Notes: generated by a model not told the origin, from the sequence alone. DNA of 64,000 bases from Aliiglaciecola sp. M165 (GCF_007197995.1 NZ_VKKH01000007.1:310001-374000), one strand, 5' to 3'; positions 19,701-26,342 are shown, counted from the stretch's first letter. Program-made: numbers and translations.

Positions 19701-21395
19701 AGTATGAGAGCCCTCAGAAACTAACAGCTGTGCCCCTAAATAGTCCGTTCCATTTATCGTAGTGAAGAGAGACGCGTCGACAGATATCCCGTCGATTGTC
19801 ATTGCACCAATGACATCCATAGTTGCAATGAGATTGACATAGTTAAAATCAATCCTTAAATCTGTTGTAGTGAATTGGTATCGACTCACATATTGCTCAA
19901 CAGGCGAGAGCAATATCATCGCTGGGTCACCTAACATCTCATTTTCAGCAAAATCAACTGAAGCGCCTTTTGAAAGCTGAGCAACTAAAACCGGGTGAGA
20001 TGCCTTTATTATACTGGATTCACTAATCGAATCTTCAATCCATTCCCCCGCATCAAGCACACCTATTAATTCACCATTGACGACAACATGCGTGTTATCA
20101 AAATCTGCAACAATTCTAATAATGTCGCCACCAAAACGCTCCGCCAAAGGCACTGTGTAATAAGTCGTTCCCCAGTAATGCGACGCGGGAAGTTGTTCAA
20201 CCAAGTGGTCACACGCGGATTTGCCTGACGGAACATTGATACATTGATTACCGGAAAAAGCGGCGATTGGCTTGTCACTGACAATTTTTGAACCGGTGAT
20301 AGTGTTGTCTACAAATAGATTTGCTTCTAAAGTGTAAATTTGGCCGGCATTTAAAACTTCTGTGAAAATCTGACCTTCCGTAAAAATAGTGGTATTTCCG
20401 AGATTTCCGTCTCGTAAAAGTTTAACCGTCTCAGAAAAGGTAAAATCAACAGTGGTATTATCTTGTGTTGCCACAAAATACACTTGCCCACCATCGTACG
20501 ACATTACCCGATAGTCGTTGCCTAATGTTTCAGTTGGAAAGACCAGGAATCCGTCAGTTGAAAATTCCAGTTGATTAAGAGCATACAACACGACGTTGTC
20601 ATCAGTTGTTACATGGATACCTTTATCCGAAATGATCCTAGCGGGACTATTGGAATCCGTTCTCAAATCTACTGGCAACTCAATTTTTTCGGTAACACCC
20701 GCGCTTACAGAAAAAGGAAATGAAAGCCCGAGCAACGGTATGTCGACAAGACCTTGTGTATCGGTTTGAGAGGAAACGTAAAGGAACAAATGACCGTCAG
20801 TATAATTGTTTGCATTGCTGCCAAACCCTAACCAAAAGTCACTACCTTCGTGACTGGGTTCACCATCGATGATATTTAGTTGAAAGATTTGTGAAGTAAA
20901 TACTGTTTCTGACACCGAAGCTTTGATTTCGAAACTAAATTGACCTTCAATCACATCGTCCCAAATAATTGTTTCTGTGGTCGTATCTAACACCATTCCA
21001 TCTGGTGCACTTAACAGCTCCAATGTATAAGGGCTATCTGAGTTAATTTGTAAGGGATAAATAAAGGTTTGTCCTTCGAAACCTATTAACGCAGTATCTC
21101 CTGCAAATTCTGGTGGAGACACAGCACTAGGACTCGCACACAAGGAGTTAGGTACTGTACAGAGGTCGATGCAGATATTTACGTCAGCAGTGGTGATAAT
21201 ACCATCGAAATCCGCATCCCTCAGGTCTCCGGGAAACACGCCCTCTGTAACTCTCCCTGAATTAGTAACCAGGTCATCTACAATTGACCTTATATCTAAG
21301 AAGTCGATATCACCGTCATGGTCGATATCACAAACAGTTGAGTTAACTGAGAAAGAGAAGAGCAGAAGAAAAATAGTATAGAAAGAATTACGCAT
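13698..21395 (-). CDS. Giant secreted RHS/YD-repeat protein with C-terminal nuclease-like toxin
   Basis: A 2565-residue polymorphic-toxin-like protein. Order: Sec signal peptide (1-19); dockerin-like paired calcium loops (DIDHDGDIDFLDI near 23-35 and DADFDGIITTADV near 62-74); an IgGFc-binding-like domain (about 183-600, GSDFWLGFG..); Ig/cadherin-like modules (about 700-1150); RHS region from about 1172 with more than 30 YD repeats (about 1400-2350); RHS core end (YYLRARYYDQNVGRF) and DPSG near 2394; then a variable C-terminus of about 165 residues. That tip has HGHHSIPKNLGG (His2459, 2461, 2462) and THHMFHWVLH, a pattern of HNH/EndoVII-type nuclease toxins. The ribosome site AAGGA precedes the ATG. 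Unlike type VI RHS effectors it has a Sec signal and no PAAR domain. Confidence 0.88.
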   Translation of the reverse strand: MRNSFYTIFLLLFSFSVNSTVCDIDHDGDIDFLDIRSIVDDLVTNSGRVTEGVFPGDLRDADFDGIITTADVNICIDLCTVPNSLCASPSAVSPPEFAGDTALIGFEGQTFIYPLQINSDSPYTLELLSAPDGMVLDTTTETIIWDDVIEGQFSFEIKASVSETVFTSQIFQLNIIDGEPSHEGSDFWLGFGSNANNYTDGHLFLYVSSQTDTQGLVDIPLLGLSFPFSVSAGVTEKIELPVDLRTDSNSPARIISDKGIHVTTDDNVVLYALNQLEFSTDGFLVFPTETLGNDYRVMSYDGGQVYFVATQDNTTVDFTFSETVKLLRDGNLGNTTIFTEGQIFTEVLNAGQIYTLEANLFVDNTITGSKIVSDKPIAAFSGNQCINVPSGKSACDHLVEQLPASHYWGTTYYTVPLAERFGGDIIRIVADFDNTHVVVNGELIGVLDAGEWIEDSISESSIIKASHPVLVAQLSKGASVDFAENEMLGDPAMILLSPVEQYVSRYQFTTTDLRIDFNYVNLIATMDVIGAMTIDGISVDASLFTTINGTDYLGAQLLVSEGSHTIESNEPFGASIYGFGAFDSYGYQGGIRLPRYTEQANLTLVENPAEGIKGQEACFDIRLSNGNLPIVNGRVDVFTQNAAQEIYHYFANELGVITHCHVGLEAIAETLTFKSQALEIQAVVQWQTDNAGTSFEPVIVSNPVTTAKVGDSYLYDVLAIDSNEGDVLLLELLDGPSGMVVNGQELTWQPTELDVGVHNVELSISDQSGLSSTQTFEISVVIGNQNPTFETRFDNYLVFTGRFYQNFITPSDPDGDVVYCEMLDNPLYGPKNNTNIPQTCNTILTFLASEDDIGVYPVTVRFYDRTGGETFETFTIEVRKNNRPELIANPAPFAKVGTPYSYQIEVQDIDGDELSYAVSVFIAGTNSPTSLKDLAIDPQTGVVTFTPTADQVGEYDIHVFVTDAATDVNSRFIYTVKISAQDQPVSAQLEITPQFAAPGEEITIKSSLFGASGFIDYALTIDGIPLVVDDNGEATLNAPNDVGIYPVSLTATDDIGQVALVESYLSVKDGSDTVPPVARIDSPVSSDIVSALTQVRLTAQDDDLVEWGLYLLSVSDIESPTLLVSGQTPLNNAVAYEFDPSMLTNGLYKLQLNVTDASGLISSDTIDVQLDGDLKVGNFTYTVNEFTIPLAGLPISINRTYDSRRKSELGDFGYGWNLDYNLVKTEKSRALGLGWQLNEYVTGPLGTLREYCVEPQGDILVNVTLPNDDVEQFKVKASPECNQNVPLLDVELVFEPVGDTQSTLALEESRQVRLVNGQLEVLGTNEVFDENDLVLTTREGYVYNFTANDDVTLITDPNGNTLTFSETGITHSSGKEIAFSRRSNGVISSIRRPDRQSYSYAYNSSFDLIRASAREGLFEDYTYNYVHGLLTINDSQGNRKVRNVYDDDGRLIAQEDNEGNRTSFTHDLAGRESVVTDRNGNITFYYYDERGNVTSMVDALNQVSTYTYDANDNQLTETDPLGNVTTRTFSANNDVLSVTDPEGSTVSYTYNVRGQEVTITDANGNQYINSYDGVGNLLSVLDPQSNLAGNNINARGLVELTQDMLGNQTTYTFDTDGNKLTQTDPLGVVTTFTYDDDNRVETETMQRRDGTGQLVTDVVDYDYDRNGRLIRSDDNLGLIESMGYDTLGNQTFEYDGLVSRNFEYDVYNRLTKTRHGDGSEETSTYDPEGNKLTDTDRNGNVTTYEYDALNRMVKTTHPDGSFIEVEYDAAGRVTREVDERGNATEYGYDKAGRRTSMTDAQGNEFTYVFDPQGNLTSETDALGRLTTYTYDELDRRTSMTLADTTQMSDAFDALGRNIGKTDQANKTTTYEYDPLGRLIKVTDALGQITQYQYDEAGNKVAQIDAEGRTTKWEYDQRGRVIARELPLGQRESFIYDLAGNVTSHTNFNGQTLTYTYNPQTGRLTSVTGSGINESYQYDAYGNRIVSQNYVGRYDYEYDTRHRLIKETQPDGTVLNYGYDEVGNKTTFTVEYKNGDTRTELYAYDSLNRLLSVTDNQAQTTTFEYDVVGNQTHIRYPNGLVSVSVFDELNRVTSITTLDAAENVLTSYVYGLDVTGRRASLTEHSGRISTFTYDDVYRLTNEAIVDPVNGDHTSAYIYDMVGNRTQSTVNGIATGFTYDNNDRLVSQGAFSYTYDEQGNMLTETDGITTKTYGYDANQRMISFNDGSQSATYQYNPDGIRVAKSVDTTDTFFLVDSNRDYAQVIAEQDSSDAIGKEYVFGSDLISQNTAADTHFYHYDSLGTTRNLSDSSAAITDSYFYEAFGVLLATDGSADNDYRYTGEQFDTELDNYYLRARYYDQNVGRFTQMDEWMGKACTPITLNKYIYGDADPINGIDPSGYFTVKSLMTGLNVVARGTTRSIGSSASFLIRGSKGQKTLTKGIGCKLGVAYLKRRFASESVHGHHSIPKNLGGDPKQALIYIPSTTHHMFHWVLHVMLKNDPALKGMGNWTSKDNWSEISRTKIGRKRLYNHIERASLVVDKFCKLKKPNSLAYFVRKNKTNYLGGLN

Positions 21396-21431
21396 CTTAG
21401 TACATCCTTGATAATTTTTTTAAAGACAAGT

Positions 21432-21896
21432 TTAGGACTTTGATCTCTGCCAACTTTTTGGGTAGAAATTGAAGGCTATGTATTCGAAACGGGTTGAAAT
21501 AATACTTGCTAAGTTTGTTTTTAAACGAACTGAATTGCTATCGCTTCTCTCGACAATTGAAATTGATGATTTTGCGACGACGCTGCCATTGAAAATTCTT
21601 CCCTCTTCAATTTCCAAACTTCCACCCACAACTAAGCTTACGTCACTATCTTGAATTGCTAAGTCCTCGCCGAACTCGTATTCCGACATTTCGATGTGCC
21701 GACCGACCGCCAGCCGCCCGCCTGTAAAAGAGCCGTGTGAACTAAAGTCTTGAAAAAAGAATCCGTTGTAATGTCCTGCTGGACCTAAAGCTTCGCAGGT
21801 AGAGTAAGGTTCACTGGGTAAATCAAATGCGAATGTGTGGTTACTAATGAATAAAAAAGCGGCGGTAGTTGAAAAGCGAGCAAAAGCTTTAAGCAT
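21432..21896 (-). CDS. Choice-of-anchor-A-like secreted protein, short or truncated
   Basis: 155 residues from ATG 21896 (AGGGA 8 nt upstream), with signal peptide MLKAFARFSTTAAFLFISNHTFAF. Then come YNGFFFQDFSSHGSFTGGRLAVGRHI and LVVGGSLEIEEGRIFNGSVVAKSS, typical of the choice-of-anchor A domain of surface proteins. That domain is normally considerably longer, and the last 25 residues lose the pattern, so the 3' half is probably lost. It lies 36 bp upstream of the RHS gene on the same strand, so the two may share a transcript. Confidence 0.55.
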   Translation of the reverse strand: MLKAFARFSTTAAFLFISNHTFAFDLPSEPYSTCEALGPAGHYNGFFFQDFSSHGSFTGGRLAVGRHIEMSEYEFGEDLAIQDSDVSLVVGGSLEIEEGRIFNGSVVAKSSISIVERSDSNSVRLKTNLASIISTRFEYIAFNFYPKSWQRSKS

Positions 21897-22070
21897 AAAA
21901 CAGTCCCTGTCCAATTTGTTTTTATCTCGATAGTGAAATTTCTTATTCAGTTTAGTGCGATTTTTCATAATTACAACAGGAGCATATTTAAACAGCACTC
22001 ATTTGTCTTAATCACTACTAATCTCCTAGCCTCCCAGATAGAAATAAACTAGCACCTAACCATCTGAATT

Positions 22071-22118
22071 TAGCAACGCCAAACTCTTGATTTTAACCAT
22101 CAGGAGACTTTGACGTGG
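22071..22118 (-). other. Damaged attC-like site
   Basis: Plus-strand order: AAC at 22075-22077, spacer GCCAA (the same as in the next attC), inner arm CTCTTGAT (22084-22091), loop, inner arm ATCAGGAG (22099-22106), spacer ACTTT, then GAC where GTT is expected. The inner stem pairs at 7 of 8 positions. One outer box is broken, so this is probably a non-functional attC. Confidence 0.4.
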
Positions 22119-22176
22119 TAAAGCGATCAACACATCAATGGCAGGCATTGTTCAAGCAACATGACGACAGTGGCAC
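22115..22176 (+). pseudogene. N-terminal remnant of an IS66-type accessory protein
   Basis: About 20 codons from GTG 22115 read VVKRSTHQWQALFKQHDDSG, resembling the N-terminus of IS66-family TnpA-like accessory proteins. The frame is cut at 22177 by the MITE-like element. It is short, so the call rests on a single motif. Confidence 0.35.
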
Positions 22177-22393
22177 TGTAATCCCCCCGAACTTGGCACG
22201 CCATTTATAAAACTGTGCTGAACTCATGCCATGTTCACGGCAAAGATCAGAAACAGCTACGCCAGTTTCATTCTGTTTCAATATCGCTAAGATTTGACTG
22301 TCGGTATATCTCGATTTACGCATAAAAACTCCTTCGTTTTAGTTTAACGGGAATTTCTACTTAAAACTGCTCCGACTTTTTGGGGGGATTACA
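22177..22393 (-). mobile_element. MITE-like internally deleted IS3 derivative (217 bp)
   Basis: Both terminal repeats of the IS3 element (TGTAATCCCCCC at each end) bound a copy of its left end and the first 47 codons of orfA. The sequence then jumps from TTCGGGGG straight into the right terminal repeat GGGGGATTACA. The deletion joins two G runs present in the complete copy at 11651-12848. It cannot encode a transposase but keeps both ends. Confidence 0.85.
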
Positions 22394-22447
22394 ATTCAAC
22401 GCCAAGATCAGGCTGTCGAAGGTGTCACCAGGATTTTATTGTTAGGT
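22394..22447 (-). other. attC site downstream of the metallopeptidase cassette
   Basis: Minus-strand reading: outer box ACCTAAC (fits RYYYAAC), 5-nt spacer AATAA, an inner arm starting ATCC, a loop, a matching inner arm ending GATC, spacer TTGGC, and outer box GTTGAAT (fits GTTRRRY). It is 54 bp long. The gene's stop codon lies within the first outer box. The MITE-like element abuts its distal edge at 22393. Confidence 0.7.
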
Positions 22448-23533
22448 TCGTCTCATTACCGGAACTTGTAACTTACTCAAAACTCCGTCCTTAAGGTTGT
22501 CTCTCAATGGAGCCGTTGTGCCCATCAGTTCTTTGTAATCATTCTCAAAATCTTCTTCAGTTCCTGCAAAATATCGGAGTGATGAACTTCTTAATGAAGC
22601 TAATAATTTTTTTCTTGATTTGGTAATAAAGTCACCATAGAAATCATCACCATCCTGGATACTCTCAAAGTCTTGCAATTCATTAATATGCGTTAATGAA
22701 CTAATGCAGCCTCCATAAAAACTCATCACTCTGGTTGTTGGTTGATGATATATCTCACTTCGACTAGATAAGGCTTTAAAAGCAACACCAGCTAAAAATC
22801 CGGCATTAACTATACGTTCTAAAGTATCAACACCTGATTCAAATTTTCTTCCGATTTCAGAAAACCCTCTGATACAGAGTCCAAACATAGAGCCAGCGTT
22901 AAAATCAGCATCCATTTCGAGAGCTCTAGCTTCATTGTTATTATTTTCTTTATACTTACAATGACCAAAGATGACGTGACAGACTTCATGAAAATAGATT
23001 AACAAACATGCATCTAATACCAAATTTATTGTTTTCTCTGAAACTTCCACCCTTTTTTCTATGTGGGGAAACCAGTTATTTATTGAATTTTGGCTAGACA
23101 TATTATATTGAGAAATTGGCGATTCAGAATCAAGCTCTATTCCTATTGAGAGTAAAATTGCCGGTATGCCTAGGCTATAACTAATTTCATAATTATTGTC
23201 ACCATTATCAATTCGGCTTGCATGAGCATAAAAGTTGTCTTGGCTCAAAGGGCGATATTCTAAAGTCCACCCTGCAGGCGATAACCTATGTCTATCGAGT
23301 AAATCATTTTGTAGATGAACTTCATCTATATGCTTACTGCATACCTCATGGATTATATCTAGCCTCTCGCCATATACGTTTTGCTTCATAAAAACTTGGT
23401 TTAGTTTTTCTTTGCTGGGGCCGCTTGATGTCATTTGCCCAAAAATGCTGTCATCAGCATTACCGTCTATCATTTTTTGCAAGTTAATGAATCCTTCTTC
23501 TTTAAAACTAACAACTTGTGACTGAGTGTTCAT
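22442..23533 (-). CDS. Putative HExxH zinc metallopeptidase, cassette gene
   Basis: A 363-residue soluble protein with HEVCHVIFGH at 182-191 (His182, Glu183, His186, plus His191) and EARALEMDADFNAGSMF at 201-217, where Glu206 or an Asp could be the third zinc ligand. The HExxH..GH / E-x-DAD layout recalls prophage Lit-type (U49) or ImmA-like peptidases, but I cannot assign the family. Lit proteases act in phage exclusion, so a defence role is possible. It is a single-gene cassette between attC sites at 22394 and 23771. Confidence 0.55.
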   Translation of the reverse strand: MNTQSQVVSFKEEGFINLQKMIDGNADDSIFGQMTSSGPSKEKLNQVFMKQNVYGERLDIIHEVCSKHIDEVHLQNDLLDRHRLSPAGWTLEYRPLSQDNFYAHASRIDNGDNNYEISYSLGIPAILLSIGIELDSESPISQYNMSSQNSINNWFPHIEKRVEVSEKTINLVLDACLLIYFHEVCHVIFGHCKYKENNNNEARALEMDADFNAGSMFGLCIRGFSEIGRKFESGVDTLERIVNAGFLAGVAFKALSSRSEIYHQPTTRVMSFYGGCISSLTHINELQDFESIQDGDDFYGDFITKSRKKLLASLRSSSLRYFAGTEEDFENDYKELMGTTAPLRDNLKDGVLSKLQVPVMRRT

Positions 23534-23593
23534 AGCAACACCCGCTTTCTGTGAAAAACCATGCTCTGTGTTTTCAGGGGAAAAAATATTAGC
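23534..23593 (-). repeat. Shared cassette leader, copy A
   Basis: Reads on the minus strand as GCTAATATTTTTTCC, then CTGAAAACACAGAGCATGG, and ends at the ATG of the metallopeptidase gene. It is related to copies at 24541-24625 and 26168-26249, which lie upstream of unrelated genes. An alternate frame reads LKTQSMVFHRKRVLL and stops at TGA overlapping the gene's ATG. Confidence 0.65.
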
Positions 23594-23770
23594 GTCAGCT
23601 TCACGTTCAAAGAGATCGTTTAATCACTAGCATTCTGCTTACTGGTTATGCTCGAACTTGTCAGTCATGCTTCGGCCAATAGCGGACATTATGCTCGACC
23701 AACAAATAAGAGCGATTAACGGTCGCTCATCGATCATCTTACCATGGTCAGTTTCAGACAACGAACGGAC

Positions 23771-23822
23771 GTTCAACGCCTAGCTAACCGCGCGAGCTGC
23801 AGCGGGACCGCTCAAGTTATTT
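23771..23822 (-). other. attC site downstream of the 233-residue membrane protein
   Basis: Minus-strand reading: AAATAAC, spacer TTGAG, inner arm CGGTCCCGC, a loop, a matching CCGC/GCGG inner stem, spacer TAGGC, and outer box GTTGAAC (fits GTTRRRY). It is 52 bp long. The stop codon TAA of the upstream gene is part of the first outer box, typical of tight cassettes. Confidence 0.65.
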
Positions 23823-24518
23823 CTTAGATTTTTCACTGTCATTGTCCTGACTTTCGTTTCTTAGAGTTTTGAGCTTCATGGTCAAAACCATAGCCATCAT
23901 CGCTACCATTGTGGCAAATACAACGGTAAATCCTGGCGCTGCGATATCAAACAATTTCGAGAATCCACCATCGTTGATGGCACCAAGGTCTCGCAGCAGT
24001 ACAACAGTCATAGTTCCCATAGCAGCAGTCAAACCCAAAATAGAACTCATTCTTGCCACCAATCGACTTCTGTAATCAGATTCAGATATTTTTCTTTCTA
24101 GATTTTCGGCAGAAGAGTTGCTCAGAACATCTTCAACTTCTTCTTTCTTAGAAATTAAATGGGCCAATGTTTCACAGTAGTTCTTTTTTGTTTCTGATGA
24201 TATGAAACTTGAGTCCATTATCTCTTTAATTAGCTCCTCAGCAATCTGCTTTGGCCTAAACACATCATCGCGCGTAACCTTGTATTTTCTAGCTGTAGCG
24301 TTAATTAGAGATGAAAGCACTTCTTCATCAGGTATATGACCTTCTGATATACCTGGGCGTAGGGCGTACACCACCTCGCGATTTACGGTAGCCAGTTTTT
24401 GAATGTACTCTTTGTTGTCTTTTTTCGAAAAAATATAGCGCGTAATTAGGGTTACGAGTAGGCCGCTAAGAATTCCTCCTCCGATACCTACTACCCACGC
24501 ATTATTTAAAATATCCAT
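23817..24518 (-). CDS. Membrane protein of unknown function, cassette gene
   Basis: A 233-residue protein with one N-terminal transmembrane helix (about 8-28), a charged soluble middle (about 32-150, largely helical, including KKEEVEDVLSNSSAENLERK), then two C-terminal helices (about 155-177 and 187-213) and a basic/acidic tail. The soluble domain is probably cytoplasmic. I recognise no family. It is a single-gene cassette between attC sites at 23771 and 24725, with the shared leader about 23 bp upstream. Confidence 0.6.
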   Translation of the reverse strand: MDILNNAWVVGIGGGILSGLLVTLITRYIFSKKDNKEYIQKLATVNREVVYALRPGISEGHIPDEEVLSSLINATARKYKVTRDDVFRPKQIAEELIKEIMDSSFISSETKKNYCETLAHLISKKEEVEDVLSNSSAENLERKISESDYRSRLVARMSSILGLTAAMGTMTVVLLRDLGAINDGGFSKLFDIAAPGFTVVFATMVAMMAMVLTMKLKTLRNESQDNDSEKSKK

Positions 24519-24540
24519 AGTTTTCTTTTAAAGTCTGCTA

Positions 24541-24625
24541 GCTTATTGCTGAGACTTCATAGTAGCACCTGTTTCCACTGAAAAAACATGTTCAGTGTTT
24601 TCATAGGAAAAAATATTAAATGTCC
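24541..24625 (-). repeat. Shared cassette leader, copy B
   Basis: On the minus strand it runs from GGACATTTAATATTTTTTCC through a stem (CACTGAA / TTCAGTG, 8-nt loop) to a TCTCAGCAATAAGC end. It contains a 15-codon frame MKTLNMFFQWKQVLL and a following ATGAAGTCTCAGCAATAA, which resembles the first codons of the metallopeptidase gene (MNTQSQ). Confidence 0.65.
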
Positions 24626-24724
24626 GTTCTACGTACTAAGCCGTCTATCAAGTTAGGTAGTATTCGGCCATTAGCAGACATTCAGTCTTTTACTTCCAAT
24701 GACTGGTTGAGACAAAGAGCAGAT

Positions 24725-24780
24725 CTTCAACGCTTCAATCATCCGCCGCTTTAGGGGCCGGTGAAATTGACTTGTTAGTG
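24725..24780 (-). other. attC site overlapping the 3' end of the four-helix membrane gene
   Basis: Minus-strand reading: CACTAAC, spacer AAGTC, inner arm starting AATTTCACCGG, a loop, a matching CCG..ATT inner arm, spacer GAAGC, outer box GTTGAAG. It is 56 bp long and resembles the aadA1-type attC in layout. The last 15 codons and the stop of the gene lie within it. Confidence 0.65.
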
Positions 24781-25406
24781 ATAACTTCAAGTTCTTTCAC
24801 AGACCTGCTTGATAAAGCAATAACTCGAATCCCAAGTAAAAGAATTACAGCAAGAACGGCTGTTTCAGCGCCGAGAAATATCCAGTGGCCGGTCAGCAAC
24901 GATTGGCCAGAATAGTTCAAAAGAAAGACCCATGCCGCTTGATACATTATAATCAACAGAAAAAGACTCCCCGCTTCTCCAGCAGCATGTAGCGCTATGG
25001 TCACCCAATCTAAAAACTTACTTCTTTTATCCTTTCTAAGGTGTTGCTCCCATTGAAATACTTTATTGTCTTCATTACATAAGATCTTATTGATATTTGG
25101 ATAAACAACATCAAAGCAGTATTGAGATAGTCTTAGTATTCCAAAATACAGGCCGATATAAACAACAAATATCATCGTGAATATTAATGACAACCCCATA
25201 GTTAATGGTACAGCAATATCAACTATTCGTTGGATGTCGTCTTTAAAAATCCCAGTTGTAACCGTGATAAAAGATAATATACCGCCGGACGACGCTAGAG
25301 ATGAAAACACCATCTTTCTCTGTGACTCCTGAATTCGAGCGATTTCATTACGCAATTCACTTTCTTCCTGTAATAGCGCTTGTAGCCGACCTGATTCTAT
25401 ATCCAT
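24735..25406 (-). CDS. Four-helix membrane protein of unknown function, cassette gene
   Basis: A 223-residue protein: N-terminal coiled coil (about 4-32, LQALLQEESELRNEIARIQ), then four transmembrane helices (about 34-55, 62-92, 133-160, 173-197) with a cytoplasmic loop of about 40 residues rich in charge, and a short polar tail. I start at ATG 25406, 5 nt after the stop of the FkbM gene; the open frame to 25445 lies inside that gene. It resembles small multi-pass membrane proteins of defence or signalling cassettes, but no family is recognised. It shares a cassette with the FkbM methyltransferase. Confidence 0.6.
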   Translation of the reverse strand: MDIESGRLQALLQEESELRNEIARIQESQRKMVFSSLASSGGILSFITVTTGIFKDDIQRIVDIAVPLTMGLSLIFTMIFVVYIGLYFGILRLSQYCFDVVYPNINKILCNEDNKVFQWEQHLRKDKRSKFLDWVTIALHAAGEAGSLFLLIIMYQAAWVFLLNYSGQSLLTGHWIFLGAETAVLAVILLLGIRVIALSSRSVKELEVITNKSISPAPKAADD

Positions 25407-25411
25407 CGTTA

Positions 25412-26131
25412 TCACTTTTTCGAAATTGCTAACACAGCATGACAATTATGTAAACTACATGACTCAGTCACTGTGTTATCTTTGAAATGGTAGTAGATAT
25501 ATTTGTAAAAGCTTAATTCAGCCATCGCTTTCTCTATACCATTTGTTATTGAAGTAGGAGTAACTTCAAACAATATAACTGGCTTATCGCGATATACTAT
25601 TTCTCTCGCCCCTTTAATCACAGATGCCTCTGCACCTTCAACGTCAATTTTTATAAAACTGATGTTGTTGACTCTATTTTCTTTACAGTATTCATCTAAA
25701 GTCTGTACTTCGACCATTTGAGTCTTACCTTGAGCATTTACATGTTCCCGGAACAATGAGTGCTTTCCATTATTAAACTTGTCAAGCCAAAGAGTTTGTG
25801 ACCCGCTAAAATCGCTCAATGCACAATTGTTTAATACTAGAGAAGCGCGGTTAACCAAAGAATTTCGAACTAAAAAACGATAATTCTCACTTTCAGGTTC
25901 AAAACAATGCACTACAGAGCAGAATTGTGACATAAAAAGGGAATGATGACCTGTATTTGCACCTACATCAATTGCTACTGGTTCGTCTAATTTTGATAGA
26001 ATATTTTTAATGATTTTTAGTTCTTCCGGTTGATAAGAACCAGAGTTCAGAACAAATAGGTCTACATAGTTATGTCTTGAGCCAATAAAAACACCACCAA
26101 AAAATTCTGTGACAAATTCGCCTATTCTCAT
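25412..26131 (-). CDS. FkbM family methyltransferase, cassette gene
   Basis: A 239-residue SAM-dependent methyltransferase. Motif I VAIDVGANTGHHS lies near 52-64, motif II CFEPESENY near 76-84, and the hallmark FIKIDVEGAEASVIKGA near 161-177. FkbM enzymes O-methylate sugars or small molecules, often surface glycans. The substrate is unknown. It is the first gene of a two-gene cassette (attC boundaries at 26343 and 24725) with the 223-residue membrane protein, and has a shared leader about 36 bp upstream. Confidence 0.88.
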   Translation of the reverse strand: MRIGEFVTEFFGGVFIGSRHNYVDLFVLNSGSYQPEELKIIKNILSKLDEPVAIDVGANTGHHSLFMSQFCSVVHCFEPESENYRFLVRNSLVNRASLVLNNCALSDFSGSQTLWLDKFNNGKHSLFREHVNAQGKTQMVEVQTLDEYCKENRVNNISFIKIDVEGAEASVIKGAREIVYRDKPVILFEVTPTSITNGIEKAMAELSFYKYIYYHFKDNTVTESCSLHNCHAVLAISKK

Positions 26132-26167
26132 TGGATTTATAGAGTAACTCTTGTTTTTACTTACAGT

Positions 26168-26249
26168 TTATTGCTGAGATTTAACAGTAACACTCGTTTC
26201 CTCTGAAAAACACAAGTTCTATGTTTTCATGAAAAGGATTAAATGTCTG
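26168..26249 (-). repeat. Shared cassette leader, copy C
   Basis: Related to copies at 23534 and 24541. On the minus strand it runs GACATTTAATCC, then ATGAAAACATAGAAC, a CAGAGGAAACG segment and a TCTCAGCAATAAAC end. Here the small frame is interrupted by TAG after three codons, so a conserved peptide is not supported in this copy. It lies upstream of the FkbM gene. Confidence 0.65.
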
Positions 26250-26342
26250 CTTTACAAAGCCACTGATCCGTCAATGCACTAATCGGACCTTAACTTTTCA
26301 GATTACCACAAGCATCTAAATCTGGTTTCGCCCAGGAGAAGA

